Of a stretch of DNA of 64,000 nt, positions 35,520 through 44,420 are shown piece by piece. Position 1 is the stretch's first letter. The number at the start of each line of letters is the position of its first letter. The translations under genes and the position numbers were made by a program. The stretch is from positions 1-64,000 of the forward strand of contig CAMVMX010000002.1 in assembly GCA_947168665.1 (NCBI GenBank), written 5' to 3'. The DNA comes from an uncultured Bacteroidales bacterium (GTDB lineage Bacteria > Bacteroidota > Bacteroidia > Bacteroidales > P3). The notes beneath the pieces were generated by a model. That model was given only the letters and a program-made list of their open reading frames with translations. It was not told where the DNA came from and ran no database searches.

Positions 35520-35551
35520 TTTTGTTTCAATATTTATTTTTTTGTTGTGTT

Positions 35552-36862
35552 ATGAATATTCTTCTTCTTGGTTCGGGTGGCCGTGAGCACGCTATGGCGT
35601 GCAAGATTGCGCAGAGCCCCCAGTGTTCGACTCTTTTTGTGGCTCCCGGCAATGCGGGTACGGCCCGCGAGGCGCGCTGCCGCAATGCGGCTGTGGACCC
35701 TATGGATTTTGAGGCTTTGCGCCGCTTTGTGCTGGAGCATGAGGTGCGGATGGTGGTGGTGGGCCCGGAGGCTCCGCTGGTGGCGGGGGTGACGGATTTT
35801 TTTGCCCAGCACGCGGATCTGCGCAATGTGATGGTCATAGGACCCGGCCGCGCGGGAGCGCAGCTGGAGGGCAGCAAGGTGTTTGCCAAGCGTTTTATGC
35901 AGCGCCACGGCATCCCCACGGCGGCTTACCGCTCGTTTACGGCGGCGCAGGTGGAGGAGGGGGTGGCTTTTCTCCGCGAGCTGAAGGCTCCGTATGTGTT
36001 GAAGGCTGACGGCCTGGCGGGGGGCAAGGGTGTGCTGGTGGTCGACAGTTTGGAGGAGGCGGAGCGCGAGTTGCGCGCGATGCTGGTGGGCGGCAGGTTC
36101 GGCCAGGCGTCGGCGTGTGTGGTGGTGGAGGAGTTTTTGAAGGGGGTGGAGTTGAGTGTTTTTGTGCTGACGGACGGCAAGCATTATAAGATTCTGCCCA
36201 CGGCGAAGGATTATAAGCGTGTGGGCGAGGGCGACACAGGCCTGAACACAGGCGGCATGGGTTCGGTGAGTCCGGTCCATTTTGCCGACAGGGGTTTTAT
36301 GCAGAAGGTGGAGGAGCGCATTGTGGCTCCCACGGTGAGGGGGCTCCACGCGGAGGGAATCAAGTATAAGGGTTTTATTTTTGTGGGGCTGATGGCTGTG
36401 CCGGACGCGGAGGGGGTGCTAAATCCGTACGTTATAGAGTATAATGCGCGCATGGGCGACCCGGAAACGGAGTGTGTCTTCCCACGTATTGAGAGTGATG
36501 TGGTGGAGTTGTTTGAGCATGTGTGGAGAGGCAGTCTGCAGCAGGTGCCTTTGGTTATCTCACCCCGGGCGGCGGCATGTGTGATGATGGTGTCTTACGG
36601 CTATCCGGGGCATTATGAGACGGGCAAGGCGATTGAGGGGGTGGAATTGGTGAAGGATTGCAAGGTGTTCCACGCCGGCACGAAGGAGGGTGAGGACGGC
36701 TCGCTGCTGACGGCCGGCGGCCGGGTGTTGTGTGTGACGGCGATGGCCGACGCGATGCCCATGGCGCTGCTCAACGCCTATCAGGAGCTGGAGAAGGTGT
36801 CGTGGGAGGGTTGCTATTTCCGGCACGACATCGGTCAGGATCTCCTCAAGATGCTCATCTGA
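35552..36862 (+). CDS. purD: Phosphoribosylamine-glycine ligase
   Basis: 436 aa from the ATG at 35552 (MNILLLGSGGREHAMACKI). Earlier in-frame codons lie in the divergent promoter region. ATP-grasp features: YVLKADGLAGGKGVLVVD, LNTGGMGSVSPV, and VIEYNARMGDPETECVFPR with the metal-binding residues. Second step of purine synthesis. Divergent from pth. Confidence 0.95.
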   Translation: MNILLLGSGGREHAMACKIAQSPQCSTLFVAPGNAGTAREARCRNAAVDPMDFEALRRFVLEHEVRMVVVGPEAPLVAGVTDFFAQHADLRNVMVIGPGRAGAQLEGSKVFAKRFMQRHGIPTAAYRSFTAAQVEEGVAFLRELKAPYVLKADGLAGGKGVLVVDSLEEAERELRAMLVGGRFGQASACVVVEEFLKGVELSVFVLTDGKHYKILPTAKDYKRVGEGDTGLNTGGMGSVSPVHFADRGFMQKVEERIVAPTVRGLHAEGIKYKGFIFVGLMAVPDAEGVLNPYVIEYNARMGDPETECVFPRIESDVVELFEHVWRGSLQQVPLVISPRAAACVMMVSYGYPGHYETGKAIEGVELVKDCKVFHAGTKEGEDGSLLTAGGRVLCVTAMADAMPMALLNAYQELEKVSWEGCYFRHDIGQDLLKMLI

Positions 36863-36968
36863 CTTTTCCCTCCCCGGCGCGGGCGGGAAATGGGCTGCGG
36901 CCCTCGTCCCCCTTTTTTGAAGGGTGGGTGAGGACCGCAGCTTGCCTATGTGGGCATTGGGTTGGGGG

Positions 36969-37544
36969 CTATTGCGGCAGCCCAGCCTTCGTGAGGCGGC
37001 GCCAGCGGATGATGCCCATGATGCACACGATTTCGAAAATGATGTAGAGCGCGGCCGAGGCGTAGTTGCCAGTGGTCAGGAACAGGTATACCATGAGTGG
37101 CTCGACGATGAGCCACAGCAGCCATTGTTGCCAGTATTTCTGCGCCAGCATCCACATGGCTACGATGGAGAGGGCGGACGAGAGGCCGTCAATCCAGGGC
37201 GCACGGCTTTCGTCCAGCAGTCCCAACAGCCATCCCAGCAGGAGGGTGAGCAGCACGACTGCCCCGGCAATCCATGGCCAGAGGTGCCGGGGACAGGAGC
37301 TTACGGGGCGCTCGGAGTGCTGCTTGCTTTGTATTGCTCCCCGCCACACGAGCAGTCCGTAGACGGACATGACGAGGTTGTAGCAACAGATGGTTCCGTT
37401 GGCATAGATGCCCGATGAGAAGTCAATGACGATGTAGAACACCGACATCAAGATGCTGAGAGGCCAGAACCATCGGTCGGCGCGATATTCACTGACGATG
37501 TAGGCCAGGCCGATGGCGGCTCCGATTATTTCGAATGTGTTCAT
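36969..37544 (-). CDS. PnuC-family transporter, probable thiamine transporter (PnuT)
   Basis: 191 aa with six or seven membrane helices. WFWPLSILMSVFYIVIDF and YNLVMSVYGLLVWRG match PnuC-family motifs. The gene starts 6 bp after the stop of a TonB receptor controlled by a TPP riboswitch, so the substrate is more likely thiamine than nicotinamide riboside. The usual thiamine pyrophosphokinase does not follow; purD is convergent. Confidence 0.85.
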   Translation of the reverse strand: MNTFEIIGAAIGLAYIVSEYRADRWFWPLSILMSVFYIVIDFSSGIYANGTICCYNLVMSVYGLLVWRGAIQSKQHSERPVSSCPRHLWPWIAGAVVLLTLLLGWLLGLLDESRAPWIDGLSSALSIVAMWMLAQKYWQQWLLWLIVEPLMVYLFLTTGNYASAALYIIFEIVCIMGIIRWRRLTKAGLPQ

Positions 37545-37550
37545 GTTGTC

Positions 37551-39812
37551 TTAGAATCTGTATAGCAACCGTGCCATAAAGTTGCGGCCGGGCTGTTGCA
37601 GCCATCCCCGGCTGTGATAGTAGTACAGGGCTGTGGGACTGCTGTAGTCGTCTACCCAGTCGCCCACCCAGGCGCTCAGGCGGTAGTTGTGGTCCAGCAG
37701 GTTGTTCACTGTCAGCTGGGCTTCAATCTCGTTGTTGTTCTTGAGGCTCCAGGTGTATGAGGCTCGCAGGTTCAGCAGGAAGTAGGGGTCTATCGCATAG
37801 CATTCGCGTCCTGTGTTGTCGGCATATTGTTTTCCTACATATTTGCCTATCACTTGCAGTTTTGCGCCACGGCAGGGGGTGAATGTGGCGATGGCTGCAC
37901 CCATCACGGAGGGGGACAGGGCCAGCGGGGTGTTCTCTTTCACGTCCAGGCTGCTCCACAGGCCGTCGGCTTGCAGGGTGATGCTGTCGCCGTTGGCAAA
38001 CTGGCTGAAGGTGTAGCCGATAATCATGTTGGTGCTCAAGGTCAGGTTGGCGTCCAAACGGAACCATTTTGTCAGTTCGTAGCCACCTTGCATTTCAATG
38101 CCCGCGCGGTAGCTCCGCTCCACATTCTCCATCAGTGAATAGCCACTACTGCTCAGCCGTCCGTTGGGGGTGAGTTGGTCTTTATAGAGCATCGCGTAGG
38201 CATTGGCGTGGAAACTCCACCGATTTCCAGCGGCTTGGTATCCCAGTTCCAGGTCCAGCATCTGCTCGGCCCTCACGGTGTCGCCGTTCCCGATGGCGTC
38301 CTTGATGTCGCTGCGGGTGGGTTCGCGGTTGCTGATGCCTGCCACAAAGTAGGTCCGCTGGTTGTCGGATATGCGGTAGTTGATACCCGCCTTAGGGTTG
38401 AAGAAAAGGTAGTTCTGGTTGAAGTCCATGTCGAACAGGTCGTCTGCCATCCCGTGCAGTTTGTAGTTCACCAGTCGCAGTTGCAGGTCGGCATAGGCGT
38501 TCAAGCTCCGGTTGAAATCGTAAGTGGCTTTGGCATAGAAGCTGTTGTCCTGCTTGATGCCGTTGTTGTGGTACCACTCATAGGGATTGTCGAGGTGTGC
38601 TGCCGTGTCGCGGACCCAGATCACGTGCCCGTAGTGGAGTCCGTCGAAATACTGGTAGTTGTCCCCCACAGTGAAAGTCAGCCGCTCGTCCTCATAATTG
38701 GCCGCCACATTGGCTGTCACCGAATTGTTGCTCATCAGTTTCCGCGTCACGAAGTCTGTCCTTCCGCTCAGGTCGAGCGCATATTTCGAATATTTTTTGT
38801 CGGCCTTGTATTGCTCATAGTAGCCGTAGCCGTGTGTAAAGTTAAGTGCGCCTTTCAGGCTCCAGTGGTCAGACAGCAGGTGGGATACATAAAGCTGGTA
38901 GTGCTGCTGCCAGTAGTTGTCCGTCTCGTTGGGGTAATACATGGTGTTGCCGTCCATGTCATATTCGCCTGATGGGTTGTACCGGGGGTCTGCGTCCAGC
39001 TGCTCGGCTTCCGCTCCGTCCCACGTGATGCCCGTTGTCTGGCTGCCCACTATGGCCAAGAGTTTCACCAGAGTCCGTTTGCCATACCATGAAAGGCCTC
39101 CGAAGAAACTCTGCTGGTCGGTGCCGCCGCCGCGTACAAAGCCGTCGCTGTTCAGTCCGCTGTAGGCGAAGTCGAAACTCAGTCCGTTCTTCATTATGCC
39201 GGTGCCGCCGCTAATGCTGTACTGGCGCGTGTTCCAGCTGCCGAATCCGATGTCTGCAGTCCCATAGGATTTACCCTTGGGGTTGAGAGTCTGCAGGTTG
39301 ATGGCTGCGCCGAAAGCGGGGCTGCCGCCTGTCGAAGCTCCAACACCGCGCTGAATCTGCATACTCTGTGCCATCCCGCCCAGATTAGGGATGTTGTACC
39401 AGAACACGGTCTGGCTTTCCGGGTCGTTGAGGGTAATACCGTTGATGTTCACGTTAATACGGCTGGCGTCCACGCCGCGTATCCGCAGTGAGGTGGCTCC
39501 CACCGTCCCGTTTTCGCCACTGGCAATCACCGAGGGCTGGGTTTCCAGCATATAGGGAATGCTTACGCTTCCGCGGGCTTCCTCCAGGGCTTCCGCAGTC
39601 ACTGTTGTGGTCGTCAGGGGAGCCTTGTTGCTCACCTGCACATCCCGCACCATTACCTCATCGAGTGTGCGTACAGTGTCTCGGCTTTGGGCGTGAGCCG
39701 TCGCGCCGCCTAATAATACTACTGAGAATGCACAGCAGGCTATCATCTGCTTGGCACCGAATCGTGTGGCCTGTTCTTGATAGCGACCACCATTGTATCT
39801 GTGTGTTTTCAT
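37551..39812 (-). CDS. TonB-dependent receptor, probable thiamine uptake
   Basis: 753 aa. Signal peptide near VVLLGGATAHAQ, TonB box region LDEVMVRD, plug domain (LRIRGVDASRINVNINGITL, GGSPAFGAAINLQTLN), then a 22-strand barrel ending in NFMARLLYRF with the C-terminal Phe. The TPP riboswitch immediately upstream points to thiamine or a precursor. Pairs with the PnuC-type transporter for outer and inner membrane steps. Confidence 0.9.
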   Translation of the reverse strand: MKTHRYNGGRYQEQATRFGAKQMIACCAFSVVLLGGATAHAQSRDTVRTLDEVMVRDVQVSNKAPLTTTTVTAEALEEARGSVSIPYMLETQPSVIASGENGTVGATSLRIRGVDASRINVNINGITLNDPESQTVFWYNIPNLGGMAQSMQIQRGVGASTGGSPAFGAAINLQTLNPKGKSYGTADIGFGSWNTRQYSISGGTGIMKNGLSFDFAYSGLNSDGFVRGGGTDQQSFFGGLSWYGKRTLVKLLAIVGSQTTGITWDGAEAEQLDADPRYNPSGEYDMDGNTMYYPNETDNYWQQHYQLYVSHLLSDHWSLKGALNFTHGYGYYEQYKADKKYSKYALDLSGRTDFVTRKLMSNNSVTANVAANYEDERLTFTVGDNYQYFDGLHYGHVIWVRDTAAHLDNPYEWYHNNGIKQDNSFYAKATYDFNRSLNAYADLQLRLVNYKLHGMADDLFDMDFNQNYLFFNPKAGINYRISDNQRTYFVAGISNREPTRSDIKDAIGNGDTVRAEQMLDLELGYQAAGNRWSFHANAYAMLYKDQLTPNGRLSSSGYSLMENVERSYRAGIEMQGGYELTKWFRLDANLTLSTNMIIGYTFSQFANGDSITLQADGLWSSLDVKENTPLALSPSVMGAAIATFTPCRGAKLQVIGKYVGKQYADNTGRECYAIDPYFLLNLRASYTWSLKNNNEIEAQLTVNNLLDHNYRLSAWVGDWVDDYSSPTALYYYHSRGWLQQPGRNFMARLLYRF

Positions 39813-39821
39813 AAGTCTTTT

Positions 39822-39893
39822 CCTACGCCGGCATTATCCGGATCAGGTTCGAGGGTGTAATCTCAGCCACAACAAGTTGCAGCACCCCTAAAC
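39822..39893 (-). promoter_or_regulatory. TPP (thiamine pyrophosphate) riboswitch
   Basis: On the minus strand the leader contains GGGGTGC, CTGAGATTACACCC, GAACCTGATCCGG and ATAATGCCGGCGTAGGA, the core of the THI element in the right order. It ends about 10 nt from the receptor ATG, so it probably controls translation initiation. A TATCTTTGCA promoter box lies upstream at 39918-39927. Confidence 0.95.
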
Positions 39894-39917
39894 GAGTTCC
39901 TCCGCTCGGAACGATGG

Positions 39918-39927
39918 TGCAAAGATA
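39918..39927 (-). promoter_or_regulatory. Promoter -7 element TATCTTTGCA for the thiamine operon
   Basis: Minus-strand box just upstream of the riboswitch. Confidence 0.75.
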
Positions 39928-39955
39928 CAACTTTTTTGTTATATTCAAACTTTTT

Positions 39956-39988
39956 TCTCTCAAAAAGTTGCGTTTCTTATTGGAACTT
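39956..39988. repeat. 33-bp dispersed repeat, copy 1
   Basis: Starts TCTCTCAAAAAGTTGCG and matches 45648-45680 with one mismatch in 33. Intergenic. Origin unknown. Confidence 0.8.
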
Positions 39989-40106
39989 CTCGAGAACCTC
40001 TGCCGGTGGCGCACCTCCGTAGATATTAGTCACAACCCGCGGCGGTACGCCGCCGCTTTGCCACCGCCTCCCGGTCGCTGACAATGACGTGGAGGTTGTG
40101 ATAGGC

Positions 40107-40367
40107 TCAGTCAATCAACTGCTGCATGACGGGCATGAAAGAGCGGCCTCTGTCGGTGAGGGCATACTCCACGCGTGGAAGCAACTCTGGATACACGGTG
40201 CGGCTCACCATGCGGTCGTGTTCAAGGCCGCGAAGGGTCTGCGTGAGTATCTTCTGCGAGCAGTCGGGGTTGGAGGCCGCTATGTCGCGGAAGCACATCG
40301 GCGCGCCCTGCCTGTCGAGCGTGTAGAACGCCGCGAGGGTCCACTTGTTGCCTATACGGGCGAGCAC
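40107..40367 (-). CDS. HxlR-family transcriptional regulator, short form
   Basis: 86 aa from GTG at 40367. LARIGNKWTLAAFYTL, MCFRDIAA, CSQKILTQTLRGLEHDRMV and YALTDRGRSF are the HxlR winged helix. Relatives begin about 15-20 residues earlier with a Cys (CPV-R-NVLARIG). Upstream in frame the sequence reads CIPGVPHRNVLARIG with no ATG before a stop, so either the GTG start is used or the 5' end is disrupted. Confidence 0.7.
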   Translation of the reverse strand: MLARIGNKWTLAAFYTLDRQGAPMCFRDIAASNPDCSQKILTQTLRGLEHDRMVSRTVYPELLPRVEYALTDRGRSFMPVMQQLID

Positions 40368-40425
40368 GTTCCGATGGGGTACTCCGGGAATACAGGGTCT
40401 CGGATAAAATCTTTTTGCGTACTAT

Positions 40426-40908
40426 CTACATTTTGAAATCGGGGTCGACGAATACGGAAGGATCGCACACTATGCCGTCCAGGCTGTCGCAGCCCTTGAA
40501 TGAATGGGCGAATATTTTTCTCATGCCGCTGCCGCAGCGCACCTGTCTCAGCCGCTTGCAGTCCATGAAAGTGTAAGGAATTATCTGTGTCACCCTGTCG
40601 GGCAAGACGATGGTCTCCAGCCCGCAACGGGTGAAGGCATACTGCCACATACTCTCCAGCGCGGCGGGCAGATTGATGTGCTTTAGGTTGATGCAGCCGT
40701 CGAAAACAAAGCCGCCAATCTCGGTCACAGTGTCGGGGATGGCCACCGAGCGGACTTCGGCATGCCCCTTGAAGAGGTCGTCGAAGAGTATCGTTACCGG
40801 CCTGCCCCAATGTGTCTGCGGGATAACCACCTCGGCGGCATCGCCCTGATAGCAGACAGCGCAAAAGCTGTCGCTCTCTTCTACATATTTAAACAGGAAC
40901 TCTTGCAT
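40426..40908 (-). CDS. BspA-type leucine-rich-repeat protein
   Basis: 160 aa. LRR_5-type repeats: VRSVAIPDTVTEIGGFVFDG, LKHINLPAALESMWQYAF, LETIVLPDRVTQIIPYTFMD, FAHSFKGCDSLDGIVC. No signal peptide, unlike most secreted BspA proteins, so possibly cytoplasmic. It follows the sirtuin-like gene by about 18 bp and may be in that operon. Confidence 0.75.
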   Translation of the reverse strand: MQEFLFKYVEESDSFCAVCYQGDAAEVVIPQTHWGRPVTILFDDLFKGHAEVRSVAIPDTVTEIGGFVFDGCINLKHINLPAALESMWQYAFTRCGLETIVLPDRVTQIIPYTFMDCKRLRQVRCGSGMRKIFAHSFKGCDSLDGIVCDPSVFVDPDFKM

Positions 40909-40926
40909 GGGTGAAAAAAAGACTGA

Positions 40927-41790
40927 CTAATTGCCCGCAGCGGCGCGCAGACTGTCTATGTCGTCCAGTATCCGGCCGATGTCCTCTGTGAAAGACATGA
41001 AGCGCGGCAGATTCTGGATATAGGGGTCGGGGTCGTTCAGATTGAAGCGCACGAGGGTGGTGTGCGGCAGCCTCTGCGCCAGCTGTTCGAAAGGCAGGCG
41101 GATGATACCCGGAGTGTTGTATCCGATGCCAAACTCCAGCAGCAGCAGTCTCCCCTGCCGCGCCTCCTGCACAAAATCGGTATACCGTCGGGCCTGCCGG
41201 TGCCAACGGGAATCCTCCACAAAGGTGTCGTCCACACGCAGGTTCAGCGCCACGGCGCTGCCGTCGGGCATGTGGGGTATCGCCTCGGTCGGTATACGGC
41301 AGCCGCTGATGAGAGGCAGCACTCGCTCCACCCACTCCCGGTTGTCGACCAGTGTCTTGGGTGTGCCGGAGGCAGGCTGAAACCAACCATAATCGCCCTG
41401 TGTGGCGAAGATGTTCTCCAAAGGGAATCCGGCCTGTTCGAATTGTGCGTCGACATTGGTCGTCACCACAAAAGCCCGGGGGAAAAGCTCCAGCAGCCGC
41501 CTGTAGAGCGGCAAGGCGCCGGTGCGGTAGCGGCAGAACCATATATGCTTGGCCCAGAAAGCCCAATACTCCTCTTGGCTCTCAAAAGGATAGAAACCAG
41601 CGCTGTAAAGGTCGGTGAATCTATAACGCTCAATCCATGGGGCAAACTCGTGTCGAAAGTCCTCTCCGGCATAGTCGAGACCCGCCGCAGTGGTCAGCCC
41701 TGCCCCCGCGCCAACAATGATATGGTCGGCCTCACGAATGGCTTCTTCCAGCCTCCGGATGCGTTCCGAGTAACTCGTTGTAGATGTCAT
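40927..41790 (-). CDS. Sir2-family protein, SirTM-like
   Basis: About 287 aa from ATG at 41790 (MTSTTSYSERIRRLEEAI); an upstream ATG at 41823 is possible. Sirtuin NAD-site motifs: VGAGAGLTTAAGLDYAG and VVTTNVDAQFEQAGF. Where classical sirtuins have the catalytic His this has Gln (FATQGDYGWFQ), as in the SirTM ADP-ribosyltransferase class that pairs with zinc macrodomains. The zinc-binding cysteines usual after this point are absent. Overlaps the macrodomain gene. Confidence 0.8.
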   Translation of the reverse strand: MTSTTSYSERIRRLEEAIREADHIIVGAGAGLTTAAGLDYAGEDFRHEFAPWIERYRFTDLYSAGFYPFESQEEYWAFWAKHIWFCRYRTGALPLYRRLLELFPRAFVVTTNVDAQFEQAGFPLENIFATQGDYGWFQPASGTPKTLVDNREWVERVLPLISGCRIPTEAIPHMPDGSAVALNLRVDDTFVEDSRWHRQARRYTDFVQEARQGRLLLLEFGIGYNTPGIIRLPFEQLAQRLPHTTLVRFNLNDPDPYIQNLPRFMSFTEDIGRILDDIDSLRAAAGN

Positions 41791-42547
41791 AGTCGGTATC
41801 CTTGAAAACATTAAAAACAACACTCATCGGTGACGGCGGTTCGCTGTCGTTCTGCTGCTTGACCGTCGCCACAGCGATTTCGGCGGCGCGGTGGTTGGGG
41901 AAGCGGAACTCGCCCGTCGAGATACAGCAGAAAGCAATGCTCCGGCAGCCCGCCTCCCCGGCCAAACGAAGACAACTCCGGTAGCAGTCGGCCAGCTGCC
42001 CGTCCTGTTCCTCGGTGGGCATGCCGTCCGGGACGACAGGCCCCACCGTGTGGATAACGTATCGGGAGGGCAGGTTGTATGCGGGGGTGATGATGGCCTT
42101 GCCGGTGGCTATCTCTCCTCCTCCGAGCACGCGGCCAGCCTCCTGCCGCAACTGAAGTCCTGCGGCGCTGTGGATGGCGTTGTCTATGCACCCGTGCAGC
42201 GGATGCCAGCACCCCAGCCCTCCGCTGTTGGCTGCATTGACGATAGCGTCGACCCGCAGCCGCGTGATGTCTCCCTGCCAGAGTGTGGGGCGGGCATCCC
42301 CCGGCGCGGCGATGTCCTCCAAGTCCACGATGCCCCTGTCCTGCAGCTGCGCCTGCAGCTCGGCATCCTGCGCCCGCAGAAACTCATCGTCGAGGGGCTG
42401 CGGTGGCCACACATTCATCAACGCCCGCAGAAGGCGCTGTTTGCCCTCCAGCGTTGTCGGCAACTCAGCGTGCACACCCTCCTGCCGCAGCAGATATCCG
42501 ATGCAAAAATCCAGATTCTCTCCCCGGTCCATAAGGTTTGCTGTCAT
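41732..42547 (-). CDS. Zinc-type macrodomain protein-ADP-ribose hydrolase
   Basis: 271 aa. N-terminal helical region, then the macrodomain: LWQGDITRLRVDAIVNAANS, LGCWHPLHGCIDNAIHSAAG (Cys-His-Cys zinc ligands), GKAIITPAYNLPSRYVIHTVGP, and FCCISTGEFRFP. Zn-macrodomains of this type remove ADP-ribose placed by the linked SirTM. Its ATG overlaps the PPOX stop by 4 nt. Confidence 0.88.
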   Translation of the reverse strand: MTANLMDRGENLDFCIGYLLRQEGVHAELPTTLEGKQRLLRALMNVWPPQPLDDEFLRAQDAELQAQLQDRGIVDLEDIAAPGDARPTLWQGDITRLRVDAIVNAANSGGLGCWHPLHGCIDNAIHSAAGLQLRQEAGRVLGGGEIATGKAIITPAYNLPSRYVIHTVGPVVPDGMPTEEQDGQLADCYRSCLRLAGEAGCRSIAFCCISTGEFRFPNHRAAEIAVATVKQQNDSEPPSPMSVVFNVFKDTDYDIYNELLGTHPEAGRSHS

Positions 42548-42993
42548 TTTGAGAAACGCGCGCCGACAAAGCCGTTGCGGCTCTCGCCGGAGACGAGGTC
42601 GAAAGACCTGTGAACGGGCGGAGTAGGGCGCAGGTCGTAATAATCCATCCGTTCGGTGGCAAGTCTGAAATACACCAGCGTGTCGTAGCTCGGATAGAGG
42701 CGGCGCAGCACCTCGTTGTGGTCGTAAATCCAGCGCTCAGCGGCATCGTCCACATCAAAGACTGCCCGTCCGGAACAGCGTACCGACACCCCCTCGTGCA
42801 TTATGAGAAACTCCACACGGGGGTTCTGACGCAGCTGGCGGTACACCTCCTTGCGCTCCGACGTGGCGAAATAGAGGTCTGTGTCCTCCTGCTTCATAAT
42901 TTGGAAAGCCCTCAGGCACGGGCGGTCGTCGTCCACCGTAGCCAACACGCCCTCGACATGGCTTTTTAGGAAGTTTATAGCCTGTTCAATCAT
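42544..42993 (-). CDS. Pyridoxamine 5'-phosphate oxidase-like FMN-binding protein
   Basis: 149 aa split-barrel protein. FLKSHVEGVLATVDDDRPCLRAFQ, LYFATSERKEVYRQLRQNPRVEFL and VSVRCSGRAVF fit the PPOX family. Likely flavin-binding oxidoreductase of unknown substrate. The TATCTTTGCA box (42996-43005) ends 2 nt before the ATG, so the mRNA may be leaderless. First gene of the macrodomain/SirTM operon. Confidence 0.85.
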   Translation of the reverse strand: MIEQAINFLKSHVEGVLATVDDDRPCLRAFQIMKQEDTDLYFATSERKEVYRQLRQNPRVEFLIMHEGVSVRCSGRAVFDVDDAAERWIYDHNEVLRRLYPSYDTLVYFRLATERMDYYDLRPTPPVHRSFDLVSGESRNGFVGARFSK

Positions 42994-42995
42994 GG

Positions 42996-43005
42996 TGCAA
43001 AGATA
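42996..43005 (-). promoter_or_regulatory. Promoter -7 element abutting the PPOX start codon
   Basis: Minus-strand TATCTTTGCA then CC then ATG. The expected transcription start is at or just past the ATG. Confidence 0.65.
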
Positions 43006-43081
43006 TAACTTTTTTTCAGAAAATGGGCAGGCTTTTTCGGCACCTGCCCATTTTGATTATACGAAAATAAAGAAAGTGTCT

Positions 43082-43948
43082 CTACTTTAATCCATTGAAT
43101 TTACCATTCTGATGCTTCCATTCGCTTTCTGGAGCGATGGTTTCCATGACATCCCAATGCTCGGCAATCTTGCCGTTCTCAACGCGGAAGAGGTCATAAT
43201 AGGAAGTGGGCTGGCCGGCGAAAGCACCCTCACTGACGGCCAAAACAAAGTTGCCACAGCCTAACACAGTATGAATGGTAAAGTACTCCATCTTTATGCC
43301 TTGTTCGGCCATGGCGGCGAGGGCAGCACCGAGGCCATCAAGACCATCGGCTATGGAGACATTGTGCTGGATGTAATTGTTGCCATCGAAATAGTTTGTC
43401 AGGTTCTCGGGGTGTTGACCCATCAGTACATCCTGTACGAAATTGCGCACGAGGTCCTTGTTGGCAGCAGTTTTGTCAAGGTCTTTCACTTCGGTGGTGC
43501 CGTCGAAAGGCGTGTGGCCGCTTGGATTCTTGCTGCCGTCATAGGGCATGAGGTTGTCCCAATGTTCCACGATTTTGCCGTCCTCGAAGCGGAAGATGTC
43601 AAATCCAGCCTTAGGCCCGAAGAAGTTGTAGTCAGTTTGGCATACCACAAATTCACCATCCTCAAAGGCACGGACGGTGTTGACGCGGGCCTTCTCGGGG
43701 AAGTCGGCCAGCCCTGCCAGTGCGGCACCAAATCCGTCGAGACCGTCGGCAACACCGAGGTTGTGCTGCTTGTAGTTCTGGGCATTGATGTAGGAAATAG
43801 GTTCGCTGGCACCTGTTTCGATGGACTTAAGCACGGCCACTGCTTTTTCTTTGTTGTCCATTTCTTCTTGTGTTTGGGGGTTATTATTACTTTTGCAGCC
43901 TGTTGCAAGGATGGCGGCTGCAGCCATCATGATGACTGACTTTTTCAT
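43082..43948 (-). CDS. Lipoprotein with two NTF2/SnoaL-like domains
   Basis: 288 aa. Lipobox MAAAAILATGC. Two tandem domains of about 125 residues share the pattern YxQHNxxxADGLDGxGAALA and (F/Y)DxFRxExGKIxEHWD. SnoaL-like domains bind small hydrophobic molecules or act as cyclases; no specific activity can be assigned. The cupin gene ends about 20 bp upstream on the same strand. Confidence 0.8.
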   Translation of the reverse strand: MKKSVIMMAAAAILATGCKSNNNPQTQEEMDNKEKAVAVLKSIETGASEPISYINAQNYKQHNLGVADGLDGFGAALAGLADFPEKARVNTVRAFEDGEFVVCQTDYNFFGPKAGFDIFRFEDGKIVEHWDNLMPYDGSKNPSGHTPFDGTTEVKDLDKTAANKDLVRNFVQDVLMGQHPENLTNYFDGNNYIQHNVSIADGLDGLGAALAAMAEQGIKMEYFTIHTVLGCGNFVLAVSEGAFAGQPTSYYDLFRVENGKIAEHWDVMETIAPESEWKHQNGKFNGLK

Positions 43949-43967
43949 TTCTATTTTGTTATTAGTT

Positions 43968-44420
43968 TTACCAATTCAGCGCGTCGGGCAGGATATTGCC
44001 GTCCATCATCGGGCTGTCGGCCTCGGTAAAGTTATTGGCCTTATACTGGATGCAGAGCATCGTGAGGTTCTCGCTGCCCGTGTTCTTCAAAGCACGGTGA
44101 CCGTCGGGGCTGACCCTCACGATGGTGCCTTCGCTCACGGCAAACTGCTCGCCGTCCACCTGATAGGTACCCTCACCGCGCAGGATGATGTAGAGTTCTT
44201 CGTGGGTCTTGTGCGTGTGGAGGAAACCGCTGTCCTGCCCCGGCACAAGGGTCTGGAACGACAGCTCGCTGCCCGTGGTGCCCATGGCCTGCCCCACAAA
44301 AACCTTGCCCTTGATCACATTCGGCCCCATAGGCAGTTCGTGCTCGATAATCTGGTCAATGCTTCCTATGCTGACGGCCTTGTAGTTGCGGCCGCTCTTG
44401 ATTGTTTCGATTGATCTCAT
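43968..44420 (-). CDS. Cupin-domain protein
   Basis: 150 aa. Cupin motif 1 is PGQDSGFLHTHKTHEELYIILRGEG and motif 2 is GTIVRVSPDGHRALKNTG, with the metal-binding His/Glu residues. N-terminal MRSIETIKSGRNYKAVSIGS. Upstream of the SnoaL-like lipoprotein and probably co-transcribed. Substrate unknown. Confidence 0.85.
   Translation of the reverse strand: MRSIETIKSGRNYKAVSIGSIDQIIEHELPMGPNVIKGKVFVGQAMGTTGSELSFQTLVPGQDSGFLHTHKTHEELYIILRGEGTYQVDGEQFAVSEGTIVRVSPDGHRALKNTGSENLTMLCIQYKANNFTEADSPMMDGNILPDALNW

Noticed and set aside
35395-35520. Longer pth reading frame from 35520
   Set aside because: The extra residues lie upstream of the TACCTTTGCA promoter and are not protein-like for this family.
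36969-37544. Nicotinamide riboside as the PnuC substrate
   Set aside because: The TPP riboswitch and TonB receptor upstream make thiamine more likely.
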